From Nereida ignava (GTDB lineage Bacteria > Pseudomonadota > Alphaproteobacteria > Rhodobacterales > Rhodobacteraceae), in NCBI RefSeq assembly GCF_001049735.1, contig NZ_CVPC01000006.1, positions 1 through 64,000 on the forward strand: 64,000 nucleotides of DNA, in the 5' to 3' direction. Each line of letters begins with the position of its first letter. Within the stretch, counting starts at the first letter, position 1. Below are positions 15,536 to 24,575 of this stretch, one piece after another. The position numbers and the translations under genes are program-made. A model generated the notes under the pieces. The model did not search any database. It was not told where the DNA came from and saw nothing but the letters and a program-made list of their open reading frames with translations.

Positions 15536-18500
15536 TGCGCGATATTGGTGTATCCACAGGCGGGGTCCTGTCGTATTTTACGCGGCACAAAACGGCCGCG
15601 AATTTGTTGTTGGTCGTTATGCTTGTGTTGGGGGCGGCGTCGCTGCCTAAAATGCGTGCGCAGTTTTTCCCTGATGTTGTTGTCGACAACGTTACGGTTT
15701 CGGTGGGCTGGCAAGGTGCGGGCGCCGAAGACGTCGATGCGGCAATCGTACAGGTGGTTGAGCCTGCGTTGTTGGGCGTTGAGGGTGTGCAAAGTTCACG
15801 CGCGGTCTCTCGCGAGGGCAGTGCGTCCGTCACGTTGGATTTTGAGCCCGGCTGGGACATGTCGCGTGCGGCGGATGATGTGCAGGGTGTTGTTGATGCG
15901 ATCAGCACGTTGCCCGAAGACGCCGATGATCCGCGTGTGCGGCGCGGTACGTGGCGCGACCGCGTTACGGATGTTGTAATCACTGGACCCATTGGTGTTG
16001 AGCAGCTTGGGCTGTTGGCTGATGAATTTGTGAACCGCCTTTTTGCTAAAGGGGTGACGCGCGCTACCATTCGCGGTGTTGCGGCTCCCAACACGGTTGT
16101 TGAGGTGAACCAAACGGATTTGATCCGTTTCGATGTGACCATGGCCGACATCGCCCAAGCCATTGGTGCTGAGGTCACGGCTGACCCTGCAGGTGATGTG
16201 GGCGCTACGGCGCGTGTGCGAACGGGTGTTGCGAAACGTGATGCGCGCGCGATTGCAGCGATTGTTTTGCGTTCTGATGTGGGGGGCACTGCGCTGACGA
16301 TTGGTGATGTAGCGCAGGTCCGCGTTGAGGGCATTGACCGCGAGCGTGCCTACTTCGTAGGTGATGCACCTGCGCTTTCCATTCGTGTGGATCGCTCGGA
16401 TCAAGGGGATGCGATTAACATCCAAGAACAGGTCCAAAGCGTGGCCGATGAAATGTCGCTCAATCTACCTGCGGGGGTTAGCGTTGAGTTGATCCGTACC
16501 CGCGCCGAGGCTATCAGTGGCCGCCTCAATATCTTGATTGAAAATGGCCTTACGGGATTGGGCCTTGTGGTGTTGCTGCTATTTTTGTTCCTGAACGCCC
16601 GTACTGCGTTTTGGGTTGCTGCGGGCATTCCAGTGGCCATGCTTTCGGCGATTGCCATCATGTATGCGGCTGGTTTGACAATTAATATGATCAGCCTGTT
16701 CGCGCTTATCATTACGCTTGGTATCGTCGTTGATGATGCGATCGTTGTGGGTGAGCACGCTGATTTCAGAGCGCGACGGCTTGGTGAGACCCCGGTCGTT
16801 GCGGCCGAAAATGCAGCCCGCCGAATGGCGTCTCCTGTGTTCAGCGCCACTGTGACGACTGTCATCGCATTCTTTGGCCTTGTGGCGATTGGCGGGCGAT
16901 TTGGTGATTTGATCAGCGATATTCCCTTTACGGTGATTGCTGTTTTGATTGCTTCTTTAGTTGAGTGCTTCTTGATTTTGCCGCACCACATGGCGGGTGC
17001 GCTGGCGCATGGGGACAAATTGCGTTGGTACGATTTGCCAAGTCGGACTGTGAACCGCGGGTTTGATTGGTTCCGCGAGACCCTGTTCCGCCCGTTCATT
17101 GCGGGTGTGATCAAAGCACGTTACCCCGTTTTTGCAGGCGCACTTGTGATGCTGGCGTTGTCCTCTGTGTTGTTTATCAAGGGCGATGTGCAGTGGCGTT
17201 TCTTCAACGCGCCTGAACGTGGTTCGGTCACGGGTAATTTCGCGATGGTGGATAGTGCTGTGCGGGCTGATACGCTGGCGCAAATGCGGTTGATGCAAAA
17301 GGCGATTGATGAGTTGGGCGCAGAAGTTGAAGCCCGTATCGGGGCAAATCCTGTTGATTACGTTTTGGGCGAAATTGGCGGAAACGCAGGGCGGGCCATT
17401 TCAGGTTCTGAGACAAAAGAGAAAGATCAATTAGGCGGCGTGAGTATTGAGCTTATCGATGCGGACCTGCGGGTCGGCTATTCAAGCCGCGATTTTGTGT
17501 CTGATTTGCAGGACCGCGCTGCACGCCACCCACAGCTTGAGGCAATTAGTTTTCGCAGTTGGGGCAGCGGCCCGGGTGGTGGCGATGCGATTGACGTTCA
17601 GTTTTATGGCGCTGATGCGCAGACACTGAAAGACGCAAGCGACGCCCTCAAAGAACAGCTTGTTCAGTTCCCTGAAGTAAGCGCTGTAGAAGATGATCTG
17701 CCTTATGACAAAGAGGAGCTGATCCTTGAGTTGACGGCAAAAGGGCAGGCTTTGGGCTTTACCATCGACGGGCTTGGCCGTGATCTGCGTGCTCGTCTAA
17801 ATGGCATTGAGGCGGCTACTTATCCGGTTGGTGCGCGCAGTGCGACGATCCGTGTAGAGTTGCCCGAAGCCGCTTTGACCCAAGACTTTCTGAGCCAGAT
17901 GTTGGTTCGCTCGGCTACGGGGCAATACGTACCGCTTGCTGATATCGTTGAGGTTGAGCGGCGCACGGGATTCCGTACGGTGAACCGTGAAAACGGTGTG
18001 GCATTGGTGTCTGTTACCGGTGAGCTGAACCAAGATGATGCCGCCCGTGCCAATGAAATTCTTGATACTATTCGCGAAGTAATCCTTCCCAAAATTGAAG
18101 CGGACCTGCGCGTGTCTTACGAGTTTTCTGGTGCATCTGAGGACGAAGACACGTTTTTGAACGATGCGCGCCTAGGGTTGATGCTATCACTTCTTGGCAT
18201 CTTTTTGGCCCTTGCGTGGGTCTTTGGCAGCTGGACGCGGCCCGTTGTTGTTATGGCCATTATTCCGTTTGGCTTGATCGGAACAATCTATGGCCATTGG
18301 CAGTGGGGGGTTCCGTTGTCGATGTTCACAGTTGTCGGGTTGATCGGGATGATCGGGATTGTGATCAACGATTCAATCGTTCTTGTCACAACCGTTGATG
18401 ACTATGCCAAAGATCGAGGCCTTGGACCGGCAATCATTGACGGGGTGTGCGACCGCTTACGGCCTGTATTGTTGACCACGTTGACAACCGTGTTGGGCCT

Positions 18501-18933
18501 GATGCCGCTGCTTTATGAAACTTCAAGCCAAGCACAGTTCTTGAAGCCAACCGTGATCACGCTTGTCTACGGTCTAGGCGTTGGGATGGCGCTTGTTTTG
18601 TTAATCGTGCCGTCATTAATCGCGATGCAAATGGACGTGCGCCGTTTGTCAGAAGCAGCAAGACGCGCCGTCAGTGCGCGGGGGCGTTTCGGGGCACGTG
18701 CGCGCGGTGTTGTGCTACCAGTTTTGGCGCTTGGTCTGATGGTTGCGTTGGGCTTTGCGGCAACACTTGGTTCGGTCATGGCGACTGGAAATTTGGCGTG
18801 GGGTAGTGCGGCAAGCGCGGTGGCCGCGCTCGGTTGGTTTGCGGGAATTGTTTTGGGTGCGGGTGTGCTGGTCTTTGTGGCGACAGCGATCATGTTCACT
18901 ATGCGCCCCAGCAAAAAGGTCAGTGGCGCTTAA
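15535..18933 (+). CDS. RND efflux pump inner-membrane transporter
   Basis: An AcrB/MexB-type proton-driven exporter of 1132 residues, longer than the usual 1020-1050. The proton-relay aspartates are visible in LGIVVDDAIVVGE in the fourth membrane helix, and the second helical block contains the equivalent GIVINDSIVLV. After the normal twelve helices, residues from about 1058 carry two more strongly hydrophobic segments (about 1061-1083 and 1095-1120), suggesting 14 helices. The gene ends convergently with the next one, sharing the palindrome TTAA as both stop codons. The substrate is unknown; the class includes drug and metal exporters, and no metal-binding stretch is obvious. Confidence 0.93.
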   Translation: MRDIGVSTGGVLSYFTRHKTAANLLLVVMLVLGAASLPKMRAQFFPDVVVDNVTVSVGWQGAGAEDVDAAIVQVVEPALLGVEGVQSSRAVSREGSASVTLDFEPGWDMSRAADDVQGVVDAISTLPEDADDPRVRRGTWRDRVTDVVITGPIGVEQLGLLADEFVNRLFAKGVTRATIRGVAAPNTVVEVNQTDLIRFDVTMADIAQAIGAEVTADPAGDVGATARVRTGVAKRDARAIAAIVLRSDVGGTALTIGDVAQVRVEGIDRERAYFVGDAPALSIRVDRSDQGDAINIQEQVQSVADEMSLNLPAGVSVELIRTRAEAISGRLNILIENGLTGLGLVVLLLFLFLNARTAFWVAAGIPVAMLSAIAIMYAAGLTINMISLFALIITLGIVVDDAIVVGEHADFRARRLGETPVVAAENAARRMASPVFSATVTTVIAFFGLVAIGGRFGDLISDIPFTVIAVLIASLVECFLILPHHMAGALAHGDKLRWYDLPSRTVNRGFDWFRETLFRPFIAGVIKARYPVFAGALVMLALSSVLFIKGDVQWRFFNAPERGSVTGNFAMVDSAVRADTLAQMRLMQKAIDELGAEVEARIGANPVDYVLGEIGGNAGRAISGSETKEKDQLGGVSIELIDADLRVGYSSRDFVSDLQDRAARHPQLEAISFRSWGSGPGGGDAIDVQFYGADAQTLKDASDALKEQLVQFPEVSAVEDDLPYDKEELILELTAKGQALGFTIDGLGRDLRARLNGIEAATYPVGARSATIRVELPEAALTQDFLSQMLVRSATGQYVPLADIVEVERRTGFRTVNRENGVALVSVTGELNQDDAARANEILDTIREVILPKIEADLRVSYEFSGASEDEDTFLNDARLGLMLSLLGIFLALAWVFGSWTRPVVVMAIIPFGLIGTIYGHWQWGVPLSMFTVVGLIGMIGIVINDSIVLVTTVDDYAKDRGLGPAIIDGVCDRLRPVLLTTLTTVLGLMPLLYETSSQAQFLKPTVITLVYGLGVGMALVLLIVPSLIAMQMDVRRLSEAARRAVSARGRFGARARGVVLPVLALGLMVALGFAATLGSVMATGNLAWGSAASAVAALGWFAGIVLGAGVLVFVATAIMFTMRPSKKVSGA

Positions 18934-19742
18934 CCGCCTGTGCATCCTTTGATTTCCACAGCCTGACCACCGGCTAAAACAGTCATAATGACGCCGCTTC
19001 GGTCTATGCTGAAGGGTTTGCCATTCGCCTCAAGCAGCGTTGCAGTTGCCGAAATTGTACTGCCAGTCCGGATAGTTTCGGCCTCCGATACCCACACATT
19101 TGGATTGGCCACCTCAAGCACGCTTATTTCGCCGAGGCCTTGTTTGGGCAATGTAACAGATGCCGTTAAAACAACGCCGTCGTCTGCAGGCGTGATGGTG
19201 CAGACGGGCCGTTTGGCGCCCGCCTCACGCGCGCTTAGGGGTTGCTCAAGAAGTGCGGCGGCGATCTGCCCATCAAGCGCGCCAACTTCGGGTAGCCGCC
19301 CATCAAACCGCAGTGTTGTGGGGATACAGATATCTTTGCACACACCGATTTCTGCCTTGCCCTTGATCCGCATACTGCCATCGTTTTTCGGACTTACAGT
19401 AATCGGGATAACCACTTGATCAGTGTAGCCCAAAGTGCGCATCCCGTTTTGAACATGCACATCAGGGACGGGCCAGTGAAATTTCACAGCATCAACGTTG
19501 CGCGTGCCGCCCCAATGAAACGCAGGCGGTACACCTGCGTCGCCCGGACTGCGCCAATATGTGTGCCATCCATCCGCCAGGGTGATCCGCAGTGCCGCCA
19601 TATGCGTGCCGTCGGCCTCACGCCACCCGCCGAGCACATCAATAGAGGCCGCATCGCTTGCAGCATCTGAGGCGATCGCGGCTGTGCACCCAAAAAGGGT
19701 GGCCACAAATGTGGCTGCGTATTTTGTCAGGGCCTTCGTCAT
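18930..19742 (-). CDS. Periplasmic DsbD N-terminal domain protein
   Basis: A stand-alone relative of the N-terminal domain of DsbD, which moves reducing power from the membrane to periplasmic thiol proteins. From the ATG at 19742 the protein has 270 residues, beginning with a typical signal peptide that ends near AIAS. The redox cysteine pair is seen in GVCKDICIP (C-x3-C). A GTG at 19790 would add 16 residues ahead of the signal peptide and is less likely. There is no DsbD membrane domain next to it. A TlpA-like thioredoxin at 44121-44666 is a possible partner, although far away. Confidence 0.83.
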   Translation of the reverse strand: MTKALTKYAATFVATLFGCTAAIASDAASDAASIDVLGGWREADGTHMAALRITLADGWHTYWRSPGDAGVPPAFHWGGTRNVDAVKFHWPVPDVHVQNGMRTLGYTDQVVIPITVSPKNDGSMRIKGKAEIGVCKDICIPTTLRFDGRLPEVGALDGQIAAALLEQPLSAREAGAKRPVCTITPADDGVVLTASVTLPKQGLGEISVLEVANPNVWVSEAETIRTGSTISATATLLEANGKPFSIDRSGVIMTVLAGGQAVEIKGCTGG

Positions 19743-19851
19743 AGCATCCACTACATACGCAGCTTGCCGCGTTTTGGAAATCACGTTCACGACAAGGATA
19801 TGTCAGTGATGCGCGCTTGCCGATGGTTCTTTGGTGTCTCATGGTGATGAC

Positions 19852-20430
19852 ATGAGCGACCCAAATTTTCCTCTAACCACCTTGGTAGGTCACGTACTGA
19901 TCGCAATGCCCGGCATGGATGATCCAAGATTTGCCGGCAGCGTGGTCTATATTTGCGACCATACGTCTGAAGGTGCGATGGGGCTGATCCTGAATAAGCC
20001 GACCAAGAAGGTGACATTCAAAGGACTGCTAGAGCATCTTGAAATTGAGCCGCTTAAGCCTGTTGAGAGCGTGCCAATGTATTACGGTGGTCCAGTTGAA
20101 CAGGGGCGCGGCTTTGTATTGCACAGTGGTGATTATGCCGGCAACGACAGCACCTTGCAGGTATCAGATAGCGTTGGAATGACTGCAACGCGGGATATTT
20201 TAGAGGATATTGCCGTAGGCGTTGGGCCGCGCAGCATGGTTATGGCGATGGGCTACGCGGGATGGAGCCCCGGCCAACTGGAAGCTGAAATATCGATGAA
20301 CGGGTGGCTTACGGTTGAGGCAGATAGCGCGCTTGTTTTCGATACGCCAAGCGATGACAAAAGATCAGTCGCGCTTGATATGCTGGGGATTGATCCGCGG
20401 CTTTTGTCGGTAGTTGGCGGACAGGCCTAG
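19852..20430 (+). CDS. YqgE/AlgH family protein
   Basis: A 192-residue cytoplasmic protein of the UPF0301 family, whose biochemical role is still unclear. The hallmarks are GHVLIAMPGMDDPRF near the N-terminus, GAMGLILNKPT, YYGGPVEQGRGFVLH, and GYAGWSPGQLEAE. I used the ATG at 19852 (MSDPNFPL), preceded by GGTGATGAC; a TTG at 19831 would add seven residues. It converges on the Sua5 gene with 6 bp between stops. Confidence 0.92.
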   Translation: MSDPNFPLTTLVGHVLIAMPGMDDPRFAGSVVYICDHTSEGAMGLILNKPTKKVTFKGLLEHLEIEPLKPVESVPMYYGGPVEQGRGFVLHSGDYAGNDSTLQVSDSVGMTATRDILEDIAVGVGPRSMVMAMGYAGWSPGQLEAEISMNGWLTVEADSALVFDTPSDDKRSVALDMLGIDPRLLSVVGGQA

Positions 20431-20436
20431 GTCACC

Positions 20437-21360
20437 TTAATCGCGCGGTGCAGCGGCCCGGCGCAAGCGGTCGTTGATAGCGCGGCCAAGTCCGTGATCT
20501 GGAATAGGTGATACGGCGATCGGCTGGTCAAGGCGATCAAGACTGTGCAGATGGGTGAACAAATTGGCCGCCGCTTCCCGCAGATCTGCGCGTGGCGATA
20601 GGTTAAGATCACATTGCACTTCTCCGAAACCCAACAGCACTTCGCCGGCCTCGGCTCTGGCGGCATCCATGCGTAACGCTTGGCGCGGCGCGTAATGGCT
20701 GCTTAGCTGGCCGGGGGCGGCGATGGCGGCGGGTGTCGTGTCGTGGGAAAGTGGGCCGGTGATTGCTTCGATGTCACGCAAGGCCAATCCGCCAAACCGC
20801 AAAACAGTTGGTGTGGGTGCCACAGCAACGATTGTGGACTCCAAGCCCACGCTGCAAGGGCCCCCTTCTAACACGGCGTCAATTCGGCCGCTTAAGCCGT
20901 GCATAACGTGCTGGGCTGTTGTGGCACTGATGCGACCTGACGGGTTTGCGGAGGGCGCTGCGATCGGGGTGCCTGCTGTGCGCAAAACGTCGCGGGCTTG
21001 TTCGTGGTCAGGCACGCGGATTGCCACGGTTGAAAGGCCTGCGGTGACCAGATCGCAAATGCCTGAATTGGGCCTCAGAGGCAGCACAAGTGTTAAGGGG
21101 CCGGGCCAAAATGTGGCGGCAAGGCGTCGTGCGATCTCGTTCATTTCCACGTAGGGTTCGGCATCGGCAAGGCTTGGCACATGGATGATCAGCGGATTGA
21201 AGCTTGGCCGTCCTTTTGCCTCATAAATGCGCGCCACGGCGGTTGCGTTCGTTGCATCGGCGCCAAGCCCATAGACGGTCTCGGTTGCAAACCCCACCAA
21301 CCCGCCTTGGGCCAAAAGTGTGCCTGCGTCTTGGGCGGTCTTGAGCAGTTTCGTTTCCAT
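20437..21360 (-). CDS. L-threonylcarbamoyladenylate synthase (Sua5 type)
   Basis: It makes threonylcarbamoyl-AMP from threonine, bicarbonate and ATP for the t6A37 modification of ANN-decoding tRNAs. The 307-residue protein has the YrdC domain in about residues 10-200 (KGRPSFNPL, ATFWPGPLT, PSANPSGRIS) and a C-terminal Sua5 domain, introduced by the conserved SSHYAP linker. The presence of that second domain distinguishes Sua5 from the shorter TsaC. The start is at METKLL, diverging from the acyl-CoA dehydrogenase gene by 117 bp. Confidence 0.93.
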   Translation of the reverse strand: METKLLKTAQDAGTLLAQGGLVGFATETVYGLGADATNATAVARIYEAKGRPSFNPLIIHVPSLADAEPYVEMNEIARRLAATFWPGPLTLVLPLRPNSGICDLVTAGLSTVAIRVPDHEQARDVLRTAGTPIAAPSANPSGRISATTAQHVMHGLSGRIDAVLEGGPCSVGLESTIVAVAPTPTVLRFGGLALRDIEAITGPLSHDTTPAAIAAPGQLSSHYAPRQALRMDAARAEAGEVLLGFGEVQCDLNLSPRADLREAAANLFTHLHSLDRLDQPIAVSPIPDHGLGRAINDRLRRAAAPRD

Positions 21361-21477
21361 CTATGACGCCGCGTTCCCATTGATTGAGGTCGGTGGCCGT
21401 GCGATGCTGTGGCCGTGCAAACTGACTTACGCTTATGGGGTTGGATTGCCAAGCCTGCGTAAATTACCGGAGTTTTC

Positions 21478-23205
21478 ATGCCATACGTCGCGCCTGTTGC
21501 TGAGTATAAATTTTTGTTCGACCATGTTGTTGGGTTTTCAGACATCTGTGCAACGGCCCGTTTTGAGGACGTGAGCAGCGACATCACCGACGCGCTTTTG
21601 TCTGAGGCTGGTAAAGTCTGCGAAGAAGTTTTGGCCCCGCTGCAGCGGGTAGGTGATATTCAGCATGCGGTGTTGAAAGACGGCGTTGTTGTCATGCCCG
21701 ATGGCTTCAAAGAGGCGTATCGTGCCTTGGCGGATGGCGGTTGGATGGGAATTTCGGCGCACCCTGATGGCGGCGGGATGGGCCTGCCGCTAACGCTGAC
21801 CTCAGCGGTGAACGAGATGATGGCGAGCGCGTGCCTGTCGCTTCAATTGAACCCGCTGATGACCCAAGGCCAGATTGAGGCGCTTGAAGCCCACGCGGAT
21901 GACAAGATTAAGCAGACATATTTGCCCAAGCTGATCAGTGGTGAATGGTCCGGCACGATGAACCTGACCGAGCCACAAGCAGGCAGTGATGTTGGCGCGC
22001 TGACCACCAGAGCGGTGCCGCGCGGGGATGGAACGTTCGAGATTACGGGGCAAAAGATTTACATCAGCTACGGTGATCACGACATGGCGGAAAATATTTG
22101 CCATCTTGTTTTGGCGCGCTTGCCAAATGCACCTGCTGGCACCAAGGGTATTAGCCTTTTCATGGTCCCGAAGTATCTACCCGATGATAATGGCGATGCA
22201 GGCCAAGCCAACGCGCTGCATGTGGTCAGCCTTGAGCATAAGATGGGCCTGCACGCGTCGCCCACTGCGGTGATGCAATATGATGGTGCGACTGGTTGGC
22301 TTGTTGGGGCGGAGCATGCGGGCATGGCGGCAATGTTCACCATGATGAACAACGCCCGCGTCGGTGTGGCAATTCAAGGCACAGGAGTTGCAGAAGGGGC
22401 GCTTCAACACGCGTTAAGCTATGCGCGGGACCGCAAGCAAGGACGCACGAACGTATCAAATGATGCTGTCGCTACTGGCACTATTGTTGACCATGCAGAT
22501 GTGCGTCGGATGTTGGTTGCGATGAAAGCTGATCTATTTGCGGCGCGCGCGATCGCTCTGTCCTGCGCTGCGGCGATTGATATGGGAACGGCCACCAGGG
22601 ATACCTTTTGGCACGCACGGGCCGCGTTTCTGACGCCAATCGCCAAAGCATTTGGAACCGACGTTGGCATGGCCGTGGCGGCTGAGGGCATTCAGGTGCA
22701 CGGCGGAATGGGTTTCATTGAGGAAACAGGTGCCGCTCAATACAGTCGTGATGCGCGCGTCACCGCTATTTACGAGGGCACAAACGGCATTCAGGCGATG
22801 GACCTTGTGGCCAGAAAACTGGCCGACGGCGGAGATGCCGCTTTTGCGCTGATCGAGGAAGTGCAAACCCAAGCGGAAAGCTGCCGCGGTACGCATGAAG
22901 GTCTTGCTGGCCCTCTTTGGGAGGCGTCCGAGACTTTGCGCGAGACAACCGAGTGGATGGTTTCACAATCAGATAGCAACCACCGCTTTGCCGGTGCCGT
23001 ACCTTATTTGCGCGGGTTTGCACGGGTTCTTGGGGGGCATTATCACCTTAAGTCGGCACTTGCTGCGGGACCTGATAGTGGCCGCGCGCGACTTGCGAGG
23101 TTCTACATCAAGCGGTTGTTGCCCGAGCACGCAGGCCTTCTTGCCCATGCGCGCGAGGGAGCCGATGATCTTTATGCGCTTTCCACCGAGGACCTGCTCG
23201 CCTAG
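21478..23205 (+). CDS. Acyl-CoA dehydrogenase, DmdC-like
   Basis: A 575-residue FAD-dependent acyl-CoA dehydrogenase. Its length and N-terminus (YVAPVAEYKFLFDHV) match the long subgroup that includes DmdC, the methylthiopropanoyl-CoA dehydrogenase of DMSP demethylation. The substrate-binding segment MNLTEPQAGSDVG, QVHGGMGFIEETG and YEGTNGIQ with the catalytic glutamate are all present, followed by a C-terminal extension of about 120 residues typical of the subgroup. Roseobacters usually carry several such paralogues, so methylthiopropanoyl-CoA as substrate is only a possibility. An MBL-fold hydrolase starts 9 bp downstream. Electrons would go to ETF and then to the ETF-quinone oxidoreductase at 33346. 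Confidence 0.88.
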   Translation: MPYVAPVAEYKFLFDHVVGFSDICATARFEDVSSDITDALLSEAGKVCEEVLAPLQRVGDIQHAVLKDGVVVMPDGFKEAYRALADGGWMGISAHPDGGGMGLPLTLTSAVNEMMASACLSLQLNPLMTQGQIEALEAHADDKIKQTYLPKLISGEWSGTMNLTEPQAGSDVGALTTRAVPRGDGTFEITGQKIYISYGDHDMAENICHLVLARLPNAPAGTKGISLFMVPKYLPDDNGDAGQANALHVVSLEHKMGLHASPTAVMQYDGATGWLVGAEHAGMAAMFTMMNNARVGVAIQGTGVAEGALQHALSYARDRKQGRTNVSNDAVATGTIVDHADVRRMLVAMKADLFAARAIALSCAAAIDMGTATRDTFWHARAAFLTPIAKAFGTDVGMAVAAEGIQVHGGMGFIEETGAAQYSRDARVTAIYEGTNGIQAMDLVARKLADGGDAAFALIEEVQTQAESCRGTHEGLAGPLWEASETLRETTEWMVSQSDSNHRFAGAVPYLRGFARVLGGHYHLKSALAAGPDSGRARLARFYIKRLLPEHAGLLAHAREGADDLYALSTEDLLA

Positions 23206-23214
23206 ACCTGTGCC

Positions 23215-24255
23215 ATGACAAAACTGGCCTATCCATTCGCGCAAGCGCCCGCCGAGGGTGAAGCAATCGAAGTCGCTCAAGGTGTGCTGTGGATGCGTTT
23301 GCCGCTACCCATGGCGCTTGATCATGTGAATGTTTACGCCCTTGATGATGGCGACAGTTGGACGATCATCGATACGGGGTTTACGTCTAAGCGGAGCCGG
23401 AGTATTTGGCGCGCGTTGAGGGATGGCCCTTTGGTCGGCAAGCCGGTTAAACGTGTTATCGTCACCCATCACCATCCCGATCATGTGGGTCTTGCGGGCT
23501 GGTTTCAGTCCGAATTTGGTGCAGAACTTATTTGTACCCGGACAACATGGCTTTTCTCCCGCATGTTGCAACTGGATGCGCAGGACAGGCCGACTGCGCA
23601 AACAGTTGATTTCTGGCATCGTGCTGGGATGGCGTCTGATATTCTTGAACAACGCCGCAATGAGCGGCCCTTCAACTACGCTGATTGTGTCGCGCCGATG
23701 CCCCTTGGCTACACGCGCATTCAACAGGGTGGATCTATCATTATGGGCGGGCGTACCTGGGACATTCACATCGGTAATGGGCATTCCCCTGAGCATGCAA
23801 CGTTCTGGAGCCGTGATGACAATTTGGTAATTTCTGGCGATCAGATCATTGCTTCAATCAGCTCAAACATTGGTGTCTACGCGACCGAGCCGGAGGCGGA
23901 CCCTGTTGCTGATTGGCTTGAGGCGTGCGAGCGTTTGGGCGCATTGGCCCGCGACGATCATTTTGTTTTAGGGGGTCACAAGTTGCCATTTACAGGCTTG
24001 CCCGTGCGGATGCGGCAGTTGATTGAAAATCACCACGGCGCACTGCGCCGCCTAGAGGCCCATTTGTCAGAGCCGCGAACTGCGGCGCAGTGCTTTATGC
24101 CATTGTTTAAACGGCAGATTGTAGGCGGCGAATACGGGTTGGCGCTTGTTGAGGCCCTCTCGCACTGCTTACATCTTTGGCATCACGGGCGGGCAACGCG
24201 GACCATGTCTAAGGATGGTCAGTGGCTGTTTCAGCGGGTGACAGACACCGCTTAG
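23215..24255 (+). CDS. MBL-fold metallo-hydrolase
   Basis: A 346-residue hydrolase with a two-metal beta-lactamase fold. The metal motif H-x-H-x-D-H is seen in THHHPDH, with further ligands in NGHSPEH, VISGDQ and GGHKLPF. A C-terminal helical extension of about 100 residues resembles that of glyoxalase-II-like thioesterases. It begins 9 bp after the acyl-CoA dehydrogenase, so the pair is one operon. A thioesterase or related acyl-CoA-processing role is plausible from context but not shown. Its last four bases overlap the convergent DUF6356 gene. Confidence 0.88.
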   Translation: MTKLAYPFAQAPAEGEAIEVAQGVLWMRLPLPMALDHVNVYALDDGDSWTIIDTGFTSKRSRSIWRALRDGPLVGKPVKRVIVTHHHPDHVGLAGWFQSEFGAELICTRTTWLFSRMLQLDAQDRPTAQTVDFWHRAGMASDILEQRRNERPFNYADCVAPMPLGYTRIQQGGSIIMGGRTWDIHIGNGHSPEHATFWSRDDNLVISGDQIIASISSNIGVYATEPEADPVADWLEACERLGALARDDHFVLGGHKLPFTGLPVRMRQLIENHHGALRRLEAHLSEPRTAAQCFMPLFKRQIVGGEYGLALVEALSHCLHLWHHGRATRTMSKDGQWLFQRVTDTA

Positions 24256-24461
24256 CGATTGGTGATTTTGTCATTTAGGCGGCGGATAATGTTGCCAGCG
24301 GTCTTTTCGAATAGGGCAGGAATGATTGCGTGCACTGCAGCGCAAAAAGCGGCCGCCATCAGCCAAAATGCAAACGTCGCTGCAAAGCGCATATGCTCAA
24401 AATAGGTCTCGTTCACTGAGGCAGGATGATCAGAGAAAAGGGCAGTGAGGACACGGGTCAT
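24252..24461 (-). CDS. DUF6356-type small membrane protein
   Basis: A 69-residue protein starting MTRVLTALFSDHP. The N-terminal pattern HPASVNETYFEHMRFA is what I recall of the DUF6356 family, found mainly in alphaproteobacteria and of unknown function. One membrane helix follows (about residues 27-50), then a short basic tail. I prefer the ATG at 24461 to a longer frame, because the upstream extension shows no conservation pattern and runs through the promoter region shared with the Lrp gene. It is convergent with the MBL hydrolase. Confidence 0.75.
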   Translation of the reverse strand: MTRVLTALFSDHPASVNETYFEHMRFAATFAFWLMAAAFCAAVHAIIPALFEKTAGNIIRRLNDKITNR

Positions 24462-24556
24462 ATCAGGCTCCGACAGGTGTTGGGGTGGTTGTGTCTTTAC
24501 TATGGCTGCGCGGTTATGAGGCTGTGTCCCAAAATATACTGTCAAAATGGGTAAAG

Positions 24557-24573
24557 TTGGGATAAAATCCCAA
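24557..24573. promoter_or_regulatory. Perfect inverted repeat just before the Lrp-family gene
   Basis: TTGGGAT-AAA-ATCCCAA has perfect 7-bp arms with a 3-bp centre and ends 2 bp before the ATG of the regulator. A further CCCAAAATATACTG element lies about 30 bp upstream, with TATACT as a possible -10 box. The repeat is a good candidate for an autoregulatory operator. In RNA it would fold into a hairpin across the ribosome-binding region. Confidence 0.55.
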
Positions 24574-24575
24574 TT

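Noticed and set aside
15474-16334. Long minus-strand frame (286 codons) opposite the RND pump gene
   Set aside because: Composition rich in Ser, Thr, Arg and Pro is typical of the antisense of a GC-rich gene; the plus-strand pump has complete motifs through the region.
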